Positions 1 through 6,096 of a DNA stretch of 7,029 nucleotides are shown piece by piece. Where the stretch lies: assembly GCA_020853255.1 (NCBI GenBank), contig JADYZI010000254.1, forward strand, positions 1 to 7,029. Direction: 5' to 3'. This DNA comes from Acidobacteriota bacterium (GTDB taxonomy: Bacteria; Acidobacteriota; Blastocatellia; Pyrinomonadales; Pyrinomonadaceae). Numbering within the stretch: the stretch's first letter is position 1; every line of letters starts with the position of its first letter. Made by a program: the position numbers and the translations under genes. Below the pieces are notes generated by a model. The model saw only the letters and a program-made list of their open reading frames with translations. It ran no database searches and was not told the DNA's origin.

Positions 1-2
1 AG

Positions 3-692
3 GATGAATTTATCGCGATGGTATCGCACGAACTTCGCACGCCGCTCAATGCAATGCTTGGCTGGGTAGAAATTCTTAAGGGAAACAAAGGCGATGAAGG
101 CGTTTACAAACGTGCGTTAGAGGCAATTGACCGAAGCGCAAAGGCCCAGAACCGGCTGGTCAACGACCTGCTGGATATCTCTCGAATGGAGAGCGGCAAC
201 CTTTTGCTTGAAAAACAGCCGGTTAACCTTGCCTCGGTCATCGAGCGTGTTATCGAAACGGCATTTCCAGACGCTGAAAAAAGGTCCATCATTCTCGAAA
301 CTGAACTTGACCGATCCGTCCGATGGGTACTCGGCGATCCGAACCGGCTCCAACAGGTTGTGAACAATCTTGTCCAGAACGCGCTGAAATTCACACCGGA
401 TGGCGGGCGGGTTTCCGTTACGCTTGCATACGAGGACGCCCAGGCCAGAATAGGCGTTGCCGATACGGGAAAGGGCATCACGGCCGACTTTCTCCCGTTC
501 GTCTTCGACCGCTACCGCCAGGCGCCAGTGTCCGGCGGGACAAAGATCGGCCTTGGCCTTGGATTGAACATCGCCCGCGAGATCATTGCCCTGCATGGCG
601 GTTCGATCACCGCCAACAGTGAGGGCGAAGGCCGGGGAGCTACATTCTCGATCGTTCTGCCGCTTTGTGAAGAAACTGCGGCCAAAGCATGA
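3..692 (+). CDS. Sensor histidine kinase, C-terminal kinase core (5' end outside window)
   Basis: This is the dimerisation and catalytic part of a two-component sensor kinase that autophosphorylates on a His and passes the phosphate to a response regulator. The frame is open to the left edge, so the sensor part (PAS, GAF or membrane domains) is missing; an ATG at 18 lies inside the conserved H-box and is not a real start. Visible motifs: H-box SHELRTPLNAML with the phospho-accepting His codon at 27-29; N-box NNLVQNALKFTP (codons 363-398); G1 box DTGKG from 462; F-box around FVFDRY; G2 box GLGLGLNIAREI near 549-585, followed by LHGGSI. The protein ends about 20 residues after the last conserved block, so no receiver domain is fused behind it. 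No response regulator lies downstream, so its partner is upstream or elsewhere. The signal sensed cannot be told. Confidence 0.95.
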   Translation, partial: DEFIAMVSHELRTPLNAMLGWVEILKGNKGDEGVYKRALEAIDRSAKAQNRLVNDLLDISRMESGNLLLEKQPVNLASVIERVIETAFPDAEKRSIILETELDRSVRWVLGDPNRLQQVVNNLVQNALKFTPDGGRVSVTLAYEDAQARIGVADTGKGITADFLPFVFDRYRQAPVSGGTKIGLGLGLNIAREIIALHGGSITANSEGEGRGATFSIVLPLCEETAAKA

Positions 693-728
693 CGATCGTG
701 CCATCTATTTTCGACGGTCAATAACGAT

Positions 729-1001
729 ATGTGCCGAAACATAAAGACGCTCTTTAATTTTGACCCGCCGGCGACGACCAATGAGGTCAATGCATCGGCG
801 TTGCAGTTTGTGCGGAAGCTGTCGGGCTTCAACAAACCTTCGAAAACAAACGAGGAGGCTTTCAGCCTGGCTGTTGAACGCGTGGCGGCCGCGGCCCAGG
901 AAATGCTGAATTCACTGGTGACTACGGCCGCACCACGCGACCGCGAAACCGAGGCCGCCAAAGCCAAAGCACGCGCCGCGGTTCGATTTGAAAAGAATTA
1001 G
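729..1001 (+). CDS. DUF2277 family protein
   Basis: This 90-residue protein is recognised as DUF2277 by its opening MCRNIKTLFNFDPPAT, followed by ALQFVRKLSGFNKPS and a C-terminal APRDRE block rich in Ala, Lys and Arg. Length and start match the family: the ATG at 729 gives the conserved Met-Cys-Arg-Asn start. The family is small, soluble and of unknown function. The invariant Cys2 and the basic C-terminal helix suggest metal, nucleic-acid or protein binding, but this is a guess. It stands alone, 36 bp after the kinase gene with no clear Shine-Dalgarno sequence, and might be co-transcribed with the kinase. Its stop codon TAG (999-1001) runs straight into a short repeat (CACGAATG twice). Confidence 0.9.
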   Translation: MCRNIKTLFNFDPPATTNEVNASALQFVRKLSGFNKPSKTNEEAFSLAVERVAAAAQEMLNSLVTTAAPRDRETEAAKAKARAAVRFEKN

Positions 1002-1002
1002 C

Positions 1003-1018
1003 CACGAATGCACGAATG
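1003..1018. repeat. Tandem CACGAATG x2, interspersed-repeat-like
   Basis: The 8-mer CACGAATG occurs twice back to back, directly after the TAG stop of the DUF2277 gene. A 'GCCACGAATGCACGAATG' motif recurs between genes in many acidobacterial, verrucomicrobial and planctomycete genomes as I remember them. It is probably a piece of such an interspersed repeat that inserted at the gene end. The rest of the gap to 1098 shows nothing recognisable. Confidence 0.5.
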
Positions 1019-1098
1019 AAAACCGATCAAAAGCATCTCGGAACAGGCTGACATACTTCTTATTCCTGCATTGGTGGCTGATCTTCTAGTCTGAATCT

Positions 1099-1845
1099 AT
1101 GAACAAGGAAACTTTACTCGACCGCATCGCTCGCGGCCGGACCGATTTGGTCTTCGACCTTCTGAAACTGCCGGATTGGCAGAAAGTTTTGCATGAAGGC
1201 CAAATCAAGCCGCTGCAGTGGTTTGTTTATTACAACGACACGACCGCCTTGAAAGCGGTGCTCGATGCTGGCGGTGACCTTGCGAGTGTTGACCTTAACG
1301 ATGAACTGGGTCACGCTTCGTTCTTTGGACATTGGAAGGTTGTTGACTTCCTTATCTCGCAAGGCTCCGATGTCAATCACGCAAAGCCAGACACCGGCGA
1401 AACGCCGCTTCACAATGCTTTGTCAAAAGCCGGGCGGCCGTATTTTCATTATGTAATAAGACTGCTTGTCGAGAACGGCGCCGATGTGAACGCGAAGACG
1501 ATTCCCGGCCGCGAGTCCGGCGCGTTCATGCGCGACGTACGGACAAAAGGCGAAACACCACTCCACCGCGCCGCGGCATACTGCGACGAAGCGATCATCC
1601 AATATCTGCTCGATCATGGCGCTGACAAGAAGGCTCGGGATGAACACGGCAATACGCCGATCTCATGGGCAAGTGAACATTTGCGGCCAGGGCCGATATT
1701 AAGGCTGCTTGCTTTTCCGCCTCACAATATTAGCGATGCCGGCGCCGCTCAAATCACGTCGGACCACGGCTGCGGCTGGGGCAACGGGATGGAGCGAAAG
1801 TTTGTAGGCGACTATTTGCCTGAAAGTGTGGGAAATGACAATTGA
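1099..1845 (+). CDS. Ankyrin-repeat protein, first of an overlapping pair
   Basis: This 248-residue protein is made almost entirely of ankyrin repeats, about five of them: residues ~36-66, 68-97, 99-134, 150-181 and 183-206. Repeat hallmarks include GETPLHNALS, LLVENGADVNAK, KGETPLHRAAAYC, LLDHGADKKARDEHGNTPISWA. There is no signal peptide, membrane segment or catalytic domain, so it is probably a cytoplasmic protein-binding scaffold with unknown partner. The ATG at 1099 is the first start of the frame and lacks an obvious Shine-Dalgarno sequence. The last ~40 residues (after LLAFPPHN) do not fit the repeat. Its 3' end overlaps the next ankyrin gene by 11 bp, which points to translational coupling. 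Confidence 0.88.
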   Translation: MNKETLLDRIARGRTDLVFDLLKLPDWQKVLHEGQIKPLQWFVYYNDTTALKAVLDAGGDLASVDLNDELGHASFFGHWKVVDFLISQGSDVNHAKPDTGETPLHNALSKAGRPYFHYVIRLLVENGADVNAKTIPGRESGAFMRDVRTKGETPLHRAAAYCDEAIIQYLLDHGADKKARDEHGNTPISWASEHLRPGPILRLLAFPPHNISDAGAAQITSDHGCGWGNGMERKFVGDYLPESVGNDN

Positions 1846-2389
1846 TGTGTGGCAAGCAACTCTAGATCATCTTGGTGAGGGCAATTTTACGGCACTCGAA
1901 AAAATGCTTGGCGGACCGGACGGGTTCGATAAGCAGGTCATTGATTGGCATATCGAGGGCAAATTTGATAACGAACCGGAAGTATTTGCGGAAGCATTTA
2001 CATGCGCGTGCATGCTAGGGCGCGTTAATACGGCAGAGTATTTTCTTGACAACAATGTCGATCCGCTTGCGGGAACGGGCACCGGACTGAGCGGCTTTCA
2101 TTACGCCGCCTCAAGCGGACGGCTTGATGTTGTCAAACTTCTGATCGAACGAAACGTGCCGATGGAGGTCGAGAACATGTACGGCGGCACCGTTTTTGGC
2201 CAGGCAATGTGGTCGGCGGTGAATGAGTGGAAACCCGATCATGCAGAGATCGTCGAAGAACTGGTGAAAGCCGGAGCCGTCATTGATGACGGTTACCTCG
2301 ATTGGTGGGATGAACAAAATGTGCCCGATGCCGAGACGAAACGCCGCATCGCAGTGGTGCTACGGTCAGTTCAGGCCGAAAATTCATAA
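1835..2389 (+). CDS. Ankyrin-repeat protein, second of an overlapping pair
   Basis: This 184-residue protein, counted from the ATG at 1835, carries a compact set of ankyrin repeats. The clearest run covers residues ~50-150: AFTCACMLGRVNTAEYFLDNNVDPLAG, then GFHYAASSGRLDVVKLLIERNVP, then a degenerate unit ending in IVEELVKAGAVI. An in-frame GTG at 1826 could add three residues; a TAG at 1805-1807 closes the frame just upstream, so this is not simply a continuation of the first gene. The start lies inside the end of the upstream gene and has no independent Shine-Dalgarno sequence, fitting coupled translation. The two products may act together or derive from one ~430-residue protein. It has no export signal or enzymatic domain, and its function is unknown. 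Confidence 0.85.
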   Translation: MTIDVWQATLDHLGEGNFTALEKMLGGPDGFDKQVIDWHIEGKFDNEPEVFAEAFTCACMLGRVNTAEYFLDNNVDPLAGTGTGLSGFHYAASSGRLDVVKLLIERNVPMEVENMYGGTVFGQAMWSAVNEWKPDHAEIVEELVKAGAVIDDGYLDWWDEQNVPDAETKRRIAVVLRSVQAENS

Positions 2390-2442
2390 AATTTCATAAA
2401 TTCTAAAGACATCGCCGCGGGTTTTAGGGCATTATTCACGTT

Positions 2443-3738
2443 ATGCCAACCGATGAACTAAAATTGAAACGGCGGATATTCGCGGTCGATCTGCTTCGCG
2501 GCATTGTGATGATGATAATGCTGCTCGACCATACGCGTGATTACATTTATCACAACGGCTTTTTGACCGACCCGGCCGACCTCACCACGACCACGGCCCC
2601 ATTGTTTTTTTCAAGATGGATAACCCATTTTTGCGCTCCAGTTTTTGTCTTTCTTTCGGGCGTGAGCATTTATCTCCAAATAATGTACGGAAAGTCGAAC
2701 CGCGAGCTTTCGTGGTTTTTGGTCACCCGCGGCATTTGGCTGATCGTGCTTGAGTTTACCGTCATTCGTTTTCTGATCACGTTCAATTTCGATTACGGCA
2801 CGATAATCGGAATGGCGCAGGTTATTTGGGCCATCGGTGTTTCAATGATCGTAATGGCGGCGTTGATATATCTGCCTTTATGGGCGATTGGGACTTTCGG
2901 CGTCGCAATGATATTTTTGCATAACCTGCTCGACCGGTTCGATCTTCCGCCGCAGGTCGCGTTTGGCGGTTCGGCCGATCTGTCACAGGCGATCTGGCTT
3001 GTCCTTCACCAGCAAAGCATGATCCCGATCGGCGGCTCAGTTGTATTTGCCGCCTATCCGCTGATACCGTGGATCGGCGTAATGGCCGCCGGTTATGCAC
3101 TCGGCACCGTTTATGGCTGGGAAGGCCCGCGGCGGAGAAGATTTTTGCTTGCGCTAGGCATGGCTGCGACGGCGCTTTTCATAGCGGTCCGTGCCACGAA
3201 TCTTTACGGCGATCCAAATGAATGGGCGACGAAGGCACAGTTTATGGCGATAGGTGAAAAATTGATCGAGACTGGCGAACTAGGTCCAGACGCGGTTCTC
3301 CCGAAGCCGAATCTGGACGAGCCGACATTTACAATACTTTCGTTCCTTAACACGACAAAATATCCCGCGTCCCTGCTTTTTTTATTGATGACGCTGGGCC
3401 CGGCCATTATTGTTCTGGCGTTGTCTGACGGCATCAGCGGCGAACCGATTTGGGAAACCGTGCTTATTGTGTTTGGCCGCGTTCCGTTCTTTTTCTATAT
3501 ACTTCAATGGGTATGGGCGCATCTTGGCGGTGTCGTTCTGGGCTCGCTCGCCGGATACGATGTCGGATATCTGTTCAATGTACTTTCGCCGCAAATTCAG
3601 GTTCCGCCCGACAACGGCTTTTCGCTGACCGTTGTCTATCTGATGTGGATCGCCGGCCTTGTGATTATTTATCCGTTCTGCCTCTGGTACGGCAATTACA
3701 AAAGGCGTAAGAAGCATTGGCTTTTAAGTTATCTATAA
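2443..3738 (+). CDS. DUF1624 / HGSNAT-like multipass membrane acyltransferase
   Basis: This 431-residue integral membrane protein resembles the DUF1624 / heparan-alpha-glucosaminide N-acetyltransferase catalytic family, which moves acyl groups across the membrane onto sugars or other acceptors. Seen here: an N-terminal signature with Asp16-Leu-Leu-Arg-Gly and Asp29-His30-Thr-Arg, followed by His62 and the FVFLSGVS segment; about ten hydrophobic helices (for example ~18-30, 54-80, 92-112, 120-160, 205-223, 234-250, 308-327, 340-357, 395-415); the conserved TKYPASLLFLLMTLGPA block (305-321) and FGRVPFFFYILQW (344-356). A basic tail (KRRKKHW) suggests a cytoplasmic C-terminus. The ATG at 2443 places the signature at the usual distance from the N-terminus. 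The esterase gene starts 31 bp downstream, so one transcript is likely. The real acceptor cannot be read from the sequence. Confidence 0.85.
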   Translation: MPTDELKLKRRIFAVDLLRGIVMMIMLLDHTRDYIYHNGFLTDPADLTTTTAPLFFSRWITHFCAPVFVFLSGVSIYLQIMYGKSNRELSWFLVTRGIWLIVLEFTVIRFLITFNFDYGTIIGMAQVIWAIGVSMIVMAALIYLPLWAIGTFGVAMIFLHNLLDRFDLPPQVAFGGSADLSQAIWLVLHQQSMIPIGGSVVFAAYPLIPWIGVMAAGYALGTVYGWEGPRRRRFLLALGMAATALFIAVRATNLYGDPNEWATKAQFMAIGEKLIETGELGPDAVLPKPNLDEPTFTILSFLNTTKYPASLLFLLMTLGPAIIVLALSDGISGEPIWETVLIVFGRVPFFFYILQWVWAHLGGVVLGSLAGYDVGYLFNVLSPQIQVPPDNGFSLTVVYLMWIAGLVIIYPFCLWYGNYKRRKKHWLLSYL

Positions 3739-3769
3739 GTAAAATTTGACCAAGTACTCGGGCAAAATA

Positions 3770-4873
3770 ATGAAAAGCATCTCGCGTTTCACGGCTTCGT
3801 CGTTCTTTTGGCTTTTCCTTTTCTTCGCCGCGGCAACGACGTTAAGCGCACAAACTCCGGCGAAGGCCCCAACAGGCTCAATTATCGATCTGCAGGTTGC
3901 GGCGCCTTCGCTCAAAGGCAATTTGCTTGGCGATCCGACGACCCAGCACGTTTTCGTCTATTTGCCGCCGAGCTATAAGACGGAGCTTTCACGGCGGTTT
4001 CCAACGCTCTACTTGCTACATGGTTATAACGGCCGCCCTGAAGAATGGATCAAGGATGCTTATCAAGGCATGGATCTGCGAACAGAGATCGATTCGTTGA
4101 TCGCAAAAGGCATAGCCGCTGAAATGATCGTGGTCGTACCAAACGGCAGTAATGCATATCTCGGAAGCTTCTATACGAATTCTGTAGTTACTGGCAATTG
4201 GGAAGACTATATGACTCGCGATCTGGTCTCGTATATCGACAAGAACTACCGTACGTTGGCTCGATCATCAAGCCGGGGGATTGCCGGACATTCGATGGGC
4301 GGCTACGGCGCCTTTATGTTGGCTATGAAGCACCCCGATCTGTTCGGCGCGACCTACGCGCTAAGTCCTTGCTGTCTCGGGTTTGAGGGAGATATGACGT
4401 CGGACAATCCGAATTGGGCAAAGGCGGCAAAGGTGATATCCCGCGGCATTTATGCTAAAGAGCCGGAGTCGTATGACACGTTCTGGGCCGAAATTATGGT
4501 CGCGATCTCGGCGGCCTTCTCACCAAACCTGGAAAAAAAGCCAATGTACGGCGATCTGCCCTTCGTTGCAAAGGATGGAGTCTTGGTCAAAAGCGAGCCC
4601 GCTTATTCAAATTTCCGTGCAAAAATGCCGCTTTATCTCATTGAACAATACCGGGAGAATCTGATGGGATTGCGCGGGATATTTATGGACGTTGGTGAGG
4701 TTGACGAGTTTTCGCATATCCGCCTTGGAACGGCAAAACTTTCGACTGCGTTGTCCGAACGCGGGATCCCGCACACCTTTGAGATCTATAAAGGCGGTGA
4801 TCACGGAAACAAGATCAGGGAAAGGTTTGATTCCAAATTGATTCCTTTCTTTTCAACAGTGCTTGAGAAATGA
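3770..4873 (+). CDS. Secreted esterase, alpha/beta-hydrolase (esterase D-like, PF00756 type)
   Basis: This exported serine hydrolase has 367 residues from the ATG at 3770. An in-frame TTG at 3746 would put eight extra residues before a typical signal peptide, so the ATG is preferred. The signal peptide has Lys2 and Arg6, a hydrophobic run (FFWLFLFFAAATTLSA), and probable cleavage after LSA near residue 27. The hydrolase domain shows the LYLLHGYNG oxyanion region, the nucleophile elbow GHSMGGYGAF with Ser175, Asp312 in DVGEVDEF as likely triad acid, and His345 in GGDHGNK. This is the putative-esterase fold that includes S-formylglutathione hydrolase, feruloyl esterases and mycolyltransferases; substrate is not predictable. 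Following a membrane acyltransferase, it may remove or transfer the acyl groups that enzyme adds outside the membrane. The gene stops 4 bp before a yebC tail remnant. Confidence 0.88.
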   Translation: MKSISRFTASSFFWLFLFFAAATTLSAQTPAKAPTGSIIDLQVAAPSLKGNLLGDPTTQHVFVYLPPSYKTELSRRFPTLYLLHGYNGRPEEWIKDAYQGMDLRTEIDSLIAKGIAAEMIVVVPNGSNAYLGSFYTNSVVTGNWEDYMTRDLVSYIDKNYRTLARSSSRGIAGHSMGGYGAFMLAMKHPDLFGATYALSPCCLGFEGDMTSDNPNWAKAAKVISRGIYAKEPESYDTFWAEIMVAISAAFSPNLEKKPMYGDLPFVAKDGVLVKSEPAYSNFRAKMPLYLIEQYRENLMGLRGIFMDVGEVDEFSHIRLGTAKLSTALSERGIPHTFEIYKGGDHGNKIRERFDSKLIPFFSTVLEK

Positions 4874-4877
4874 CGAA

Positions 4878-4936
4878 TCATTCCATCTCGCTCTCGTCTA
4901 TGTCGAAGTTGGCATAGACCTTTTGGACGTCGTCGT
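4878..4936 (-). pseudogene. yebC 3'-end remnant A (last 18 codons plus stop)
   Basis: Read on the minus strand, these 59 bases encode [18 protein letters not shown] and a TGA stop, identical in protein to residues 229-246 of the intact YebC at 6097-6837. At DNA level 50 of 59 bases match. Two differences fall in the stop codon (TGA instead of TAG) and the other seven all lie at third codon positions and are silent. The match stops after GACGTCGTCGT on the plus strand. A degenerate continuation (LNYY before DDV, compare LKLY) may follow a deletion. There is no start codon or upstream coding sequence, so it is a gene tail only, lying 4 bp after the esterase stop and before the antitoxin promoter. 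Confidence 0.9.
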
Positions 4937-4961
4937 AATAGTTTAGAAAGCAAAAAGTCTC

Positions 4962-4982
4962 ATCAGGAGGAGAATTCCTGAT
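4962..4982. promoter_or_regulatory. Perfect 7-bp inverted repeat, candidate antitoxin operator
   Basis: ATCAGGA (4962-4968) and TCCTGAT (4976-4982) form a perfect inverted repeat with a 7-bp spacer. The right arm overlaps the TG and first base of the extended -10 element of the toxin-antitoxin unit. A repressor bound here would block RNA polymerase. Antitoxins commonly repress their own operon through such palindromes, so the DUF433 protein is the obvious candidate ligand. That assignment is inference. Confidence 0.5.
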
Positions 4983-4987
4983 ATAAT
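4979..4987 (+). promoter_or_regulatory. Extended -10 promoter of the DUF433/DUF5615 unit
   Basis: TGATATAAT matches the extended -10 consensus TGnTATAAT exactly, with the hexamer at 4982-4987. No convincing -35 box is found at normal spacing, which extended -10 promoters tolerate. Transcription would begin about 4993-4996, at or next to the ATG at 4996, implying a leaderless mRNA; indeed no Shine-Dalgarno sequence sits between the promoter and the start. Confidence 0.6.
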
Positions 4988-4995
4988 AGTCACAA

Positions 4996-5235
4996 ATGGA
5001 TTACCGCGAGATTATAACAATTGAACCAGGTAAACGAAGCGGAAAGCCGTGTATTCGTGGCATGCGCATAACGGTCCAGGATATCCTTGAATATTTGGCA
5101 GGAGGAATGTCTGAAACGGAGATTCTTGAGGATTTTTCCGAGCTAACTCACGAAGATATACGAGCTTGTCTTGCATTTGCCGCAAATCGAGAGCGACAAC
5201 TTGCCGTTAGTGCACAATATGAAGTTGTTGCTTGA
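4996..5235 (+). CDS. DUF433 family antitoxin
   Basis: This 79-residue protein is the putative antitoxin of a VapBC-like pair. Family marks are ITIEPGKRSGKPCIRGMRITVQDILEYLAGGMSETEI in overlapping order (residues ~7-43), then the EDFSELTHEDIRACLAFAANRE helix region (45-67). DUF433 proteins form a small helix-turn-helix-like domain that is thought to bind DNA, with a C-terminal segment for contact with the toxin. The ATG at 4996 gives the family's usual start and length. Its stop lies 17 bp inside the toxin gene, a tight overlap typical of antitoxin-toxin operons. The promoter and inverted repeat just upstream fit autoregulation. The pair lies between two yebC tail remnants, a sign of transfer. 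Confidence 0.88.
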   Translation: MDYREIITIEPGKRSGKPCIRGMRITVQDILEYLAGGMSETEILEDFSELTHEDIRACLAFAANRERQLAVSAQYEVVA

Positions 5236-5551
5236 TCAGAATATTTCGTGGAAGCTCGTTAAGGACCTCGAGGAAGAGTTTCCGGAAACGACGCACATCA
5301 AGTCTGTGCTTTCCACTGAAACCACTGATCGCGACATCTGGGATTTTGCAAAGGAAGGCGGATTTACGGTTGTAACAAAAGACGACGATTTTGAACAAAG
5401 AAGCGTCTTGTACGGACACCCGCCAAAAATCGTCTGGATAAGACTGGGCAACTGTCGAACCGAGGAAATCGCAACCTTGATTTTGAACTCCGCGAAGGTG
5501 ATCAAGGCGTTCGGAGACGACCCCGATAAATCACTGCTCCCGATCCCGTAA
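5219..5551 (+). CDS. DUF5615 PIN-like toxin, probable ribonuclease
   Basis: This 110-residue protein matches the DUF5615 PIN-like (Mut7-C related) family, the usual partner of DUF433. It begins MKLLLDQN with Asp6, then TDRDIWDFA (Asp37, Asp39), then TVVTKDDDF (Asp55-57), the acidic positions expected for a metal-dependent PIN nuclease; IVWIRLGNC (71-79) is the conserved downstream block. The family is inferred to cut RNA and arrest growth unless held by the antitoxin; the target here is unknown. The ATG at 5219 is chosen because it starts the conserved strand; an in-frame GTG at 5210 is less likely. All key residues are present, so the toxin looks intact. Its TAA stop (5549-5551) directly abuts the stop of yebC remnant B on the other strand. 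Confidence 0.88.
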   Translation: MKLLLDQNISWKLVKDLEEEFPETTHIKSVLSTETTDRDIWDFAKEGGFTVVTKDDDFEQRSVLYGHPPKIVWIRLGNCRTEEIATLILNSAKVIKAFGDDPDKSLLPIP

Positions 5552-5699
5552 CTACTCTATCTCGCTTTCGTCTATATCAAAATTCGCATAGACCTTTTGG
5601 ACGTCGTCGTCGGTGTCGTAGAGTTTGGGCATCGTTTTGGCGTCGGCGCCGGTAAGAGCGATTTGGTTTTGCGGGATCATTGAGACTTCTGCGGCCAGG
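5552..5699 (-). pseudogene. yebC 3'-end remnant B (about 50 codons)
   Basis: On the minus strand this reads AAEVSMIPQNQIALTG, then ADAKTMPKLYDTDDDVQKV, then [12 protein letters not shown] and TAG, matching residues ~197-246 of the intact YebC. The last 59 bases match the intact gene at 57 positions. Further in, the protein differs at several sites (QIALTGAD versus YIKLEGSD), one three-codon in-frame deletion falls in the Asp-rich GTC-repeat stretch, and a conserved Leu has become Pro. The frame stays open throughout. QIALTG is, as I recall, a sequence seen in other YebC proteins, so this may be the tail of a different allele rather than a decayed copy of the local gene. Similarity ends near 5699. 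No start or upstream domains remain. Confidence 0.9.
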
Positions 5700-5709
5700 C
5701 TTAGCGACG

Positions 5710-6036
5710 TTGAACGGGGTAAAAGGACGGCCTATTGGAGCATGCCTACGATTCCCTCAGCACATTAACGCTCAGGCGGATTACCTGGAGAAGGATAAGA
5801 GGACTTGCAAATTCTTTACGACTCTCACCGAAGTTGGCTATTTTGCCGTCGCCCTTTTGCCTCCGAAGCACCAATCGGTCGTCGCCGGTCTGATCGGGTT
5901 AGGGAGCGGCATCGATCTGCCTGCGCTATCATTGGGTCTCCTGCGCGTCGCTCTATGTTTACTCGTGCTCTGGTACCTGTGGAGGCCCGGAGTTCGCGCG
6001 GCGTTTACGATTCGAGCGATGAAGGACGGGCAATGA
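5710..6036 (+). pseudogene. Small membrane-protein ORF, probably a 5'-truncated remnant
   Basis: This open frame lies between yebC remnant B and the intact yebC. From the TTG at 5710 it would give 108 residues, but no Shine-Dalgarno sequence or ATG supports any start (other options are a TTG at 5680 inside remnant B, or a TTG at 5857). The second half looks like real protein: hydrophobic EVGYFAVALL, then SVVAGLIGLGSGIDLPAL and LLRVALCLLVLWYL followed by WRPGVRAAF, a form of last helix and tail seen in small predicted membrane proteins. The first half shows no family features and is rich in basic residues. It is most likely the C-terminal end of a membrane protein truncated at the junction with remnant B, though a short intact gene is possible. 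Beyond its TGA the same frame reads [19 protein letters not shown] up to the yebC stop. Confidence 0.4.
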
Positions 6037-6096
6037 AAGCGGAAACTCGAAGGCCTGACAGTGGATGAGTACGAGTTCACTTTTCTCCATCCCGAG

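Noticed and set aside
18..692. A complete short kinase starting at ATG 18
   Set aside because: The ATG lies inside the conserved H-box region (DEFIAMVSHELRTP), and the frame is open to the window edge; the gene is truncated by the window.
104..704. Long minus-strand open frames opposite the kinase gene
   Set aside because: They overlie a clearly conserved kinase on the other strand and show no family features or ribosome sites; they are antisense shadows.
2383..2400. TTCATAAA direct repeat at the end of the second ankyrin gene
   Set aside because: Only two A/T-rich 8-mers with a 2-base gap; probably chance, with no sign of function.
3746..3769. TTG start for the esterase, adding eight residues
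   Set aside because: The extra residues precede a normal signal peptide that begins well at the ATG at 3770, and TTG is the weaker start.
4965..4972. AGGAGGAG as a Shine-Dalgarno sequence for the antitoxin
   Set aside because: It lies 24 bases or more before the ATG at 4996 and upstream of the -10 box, so it would not be in the mRNA; no start codon sits at proper spacing after it.
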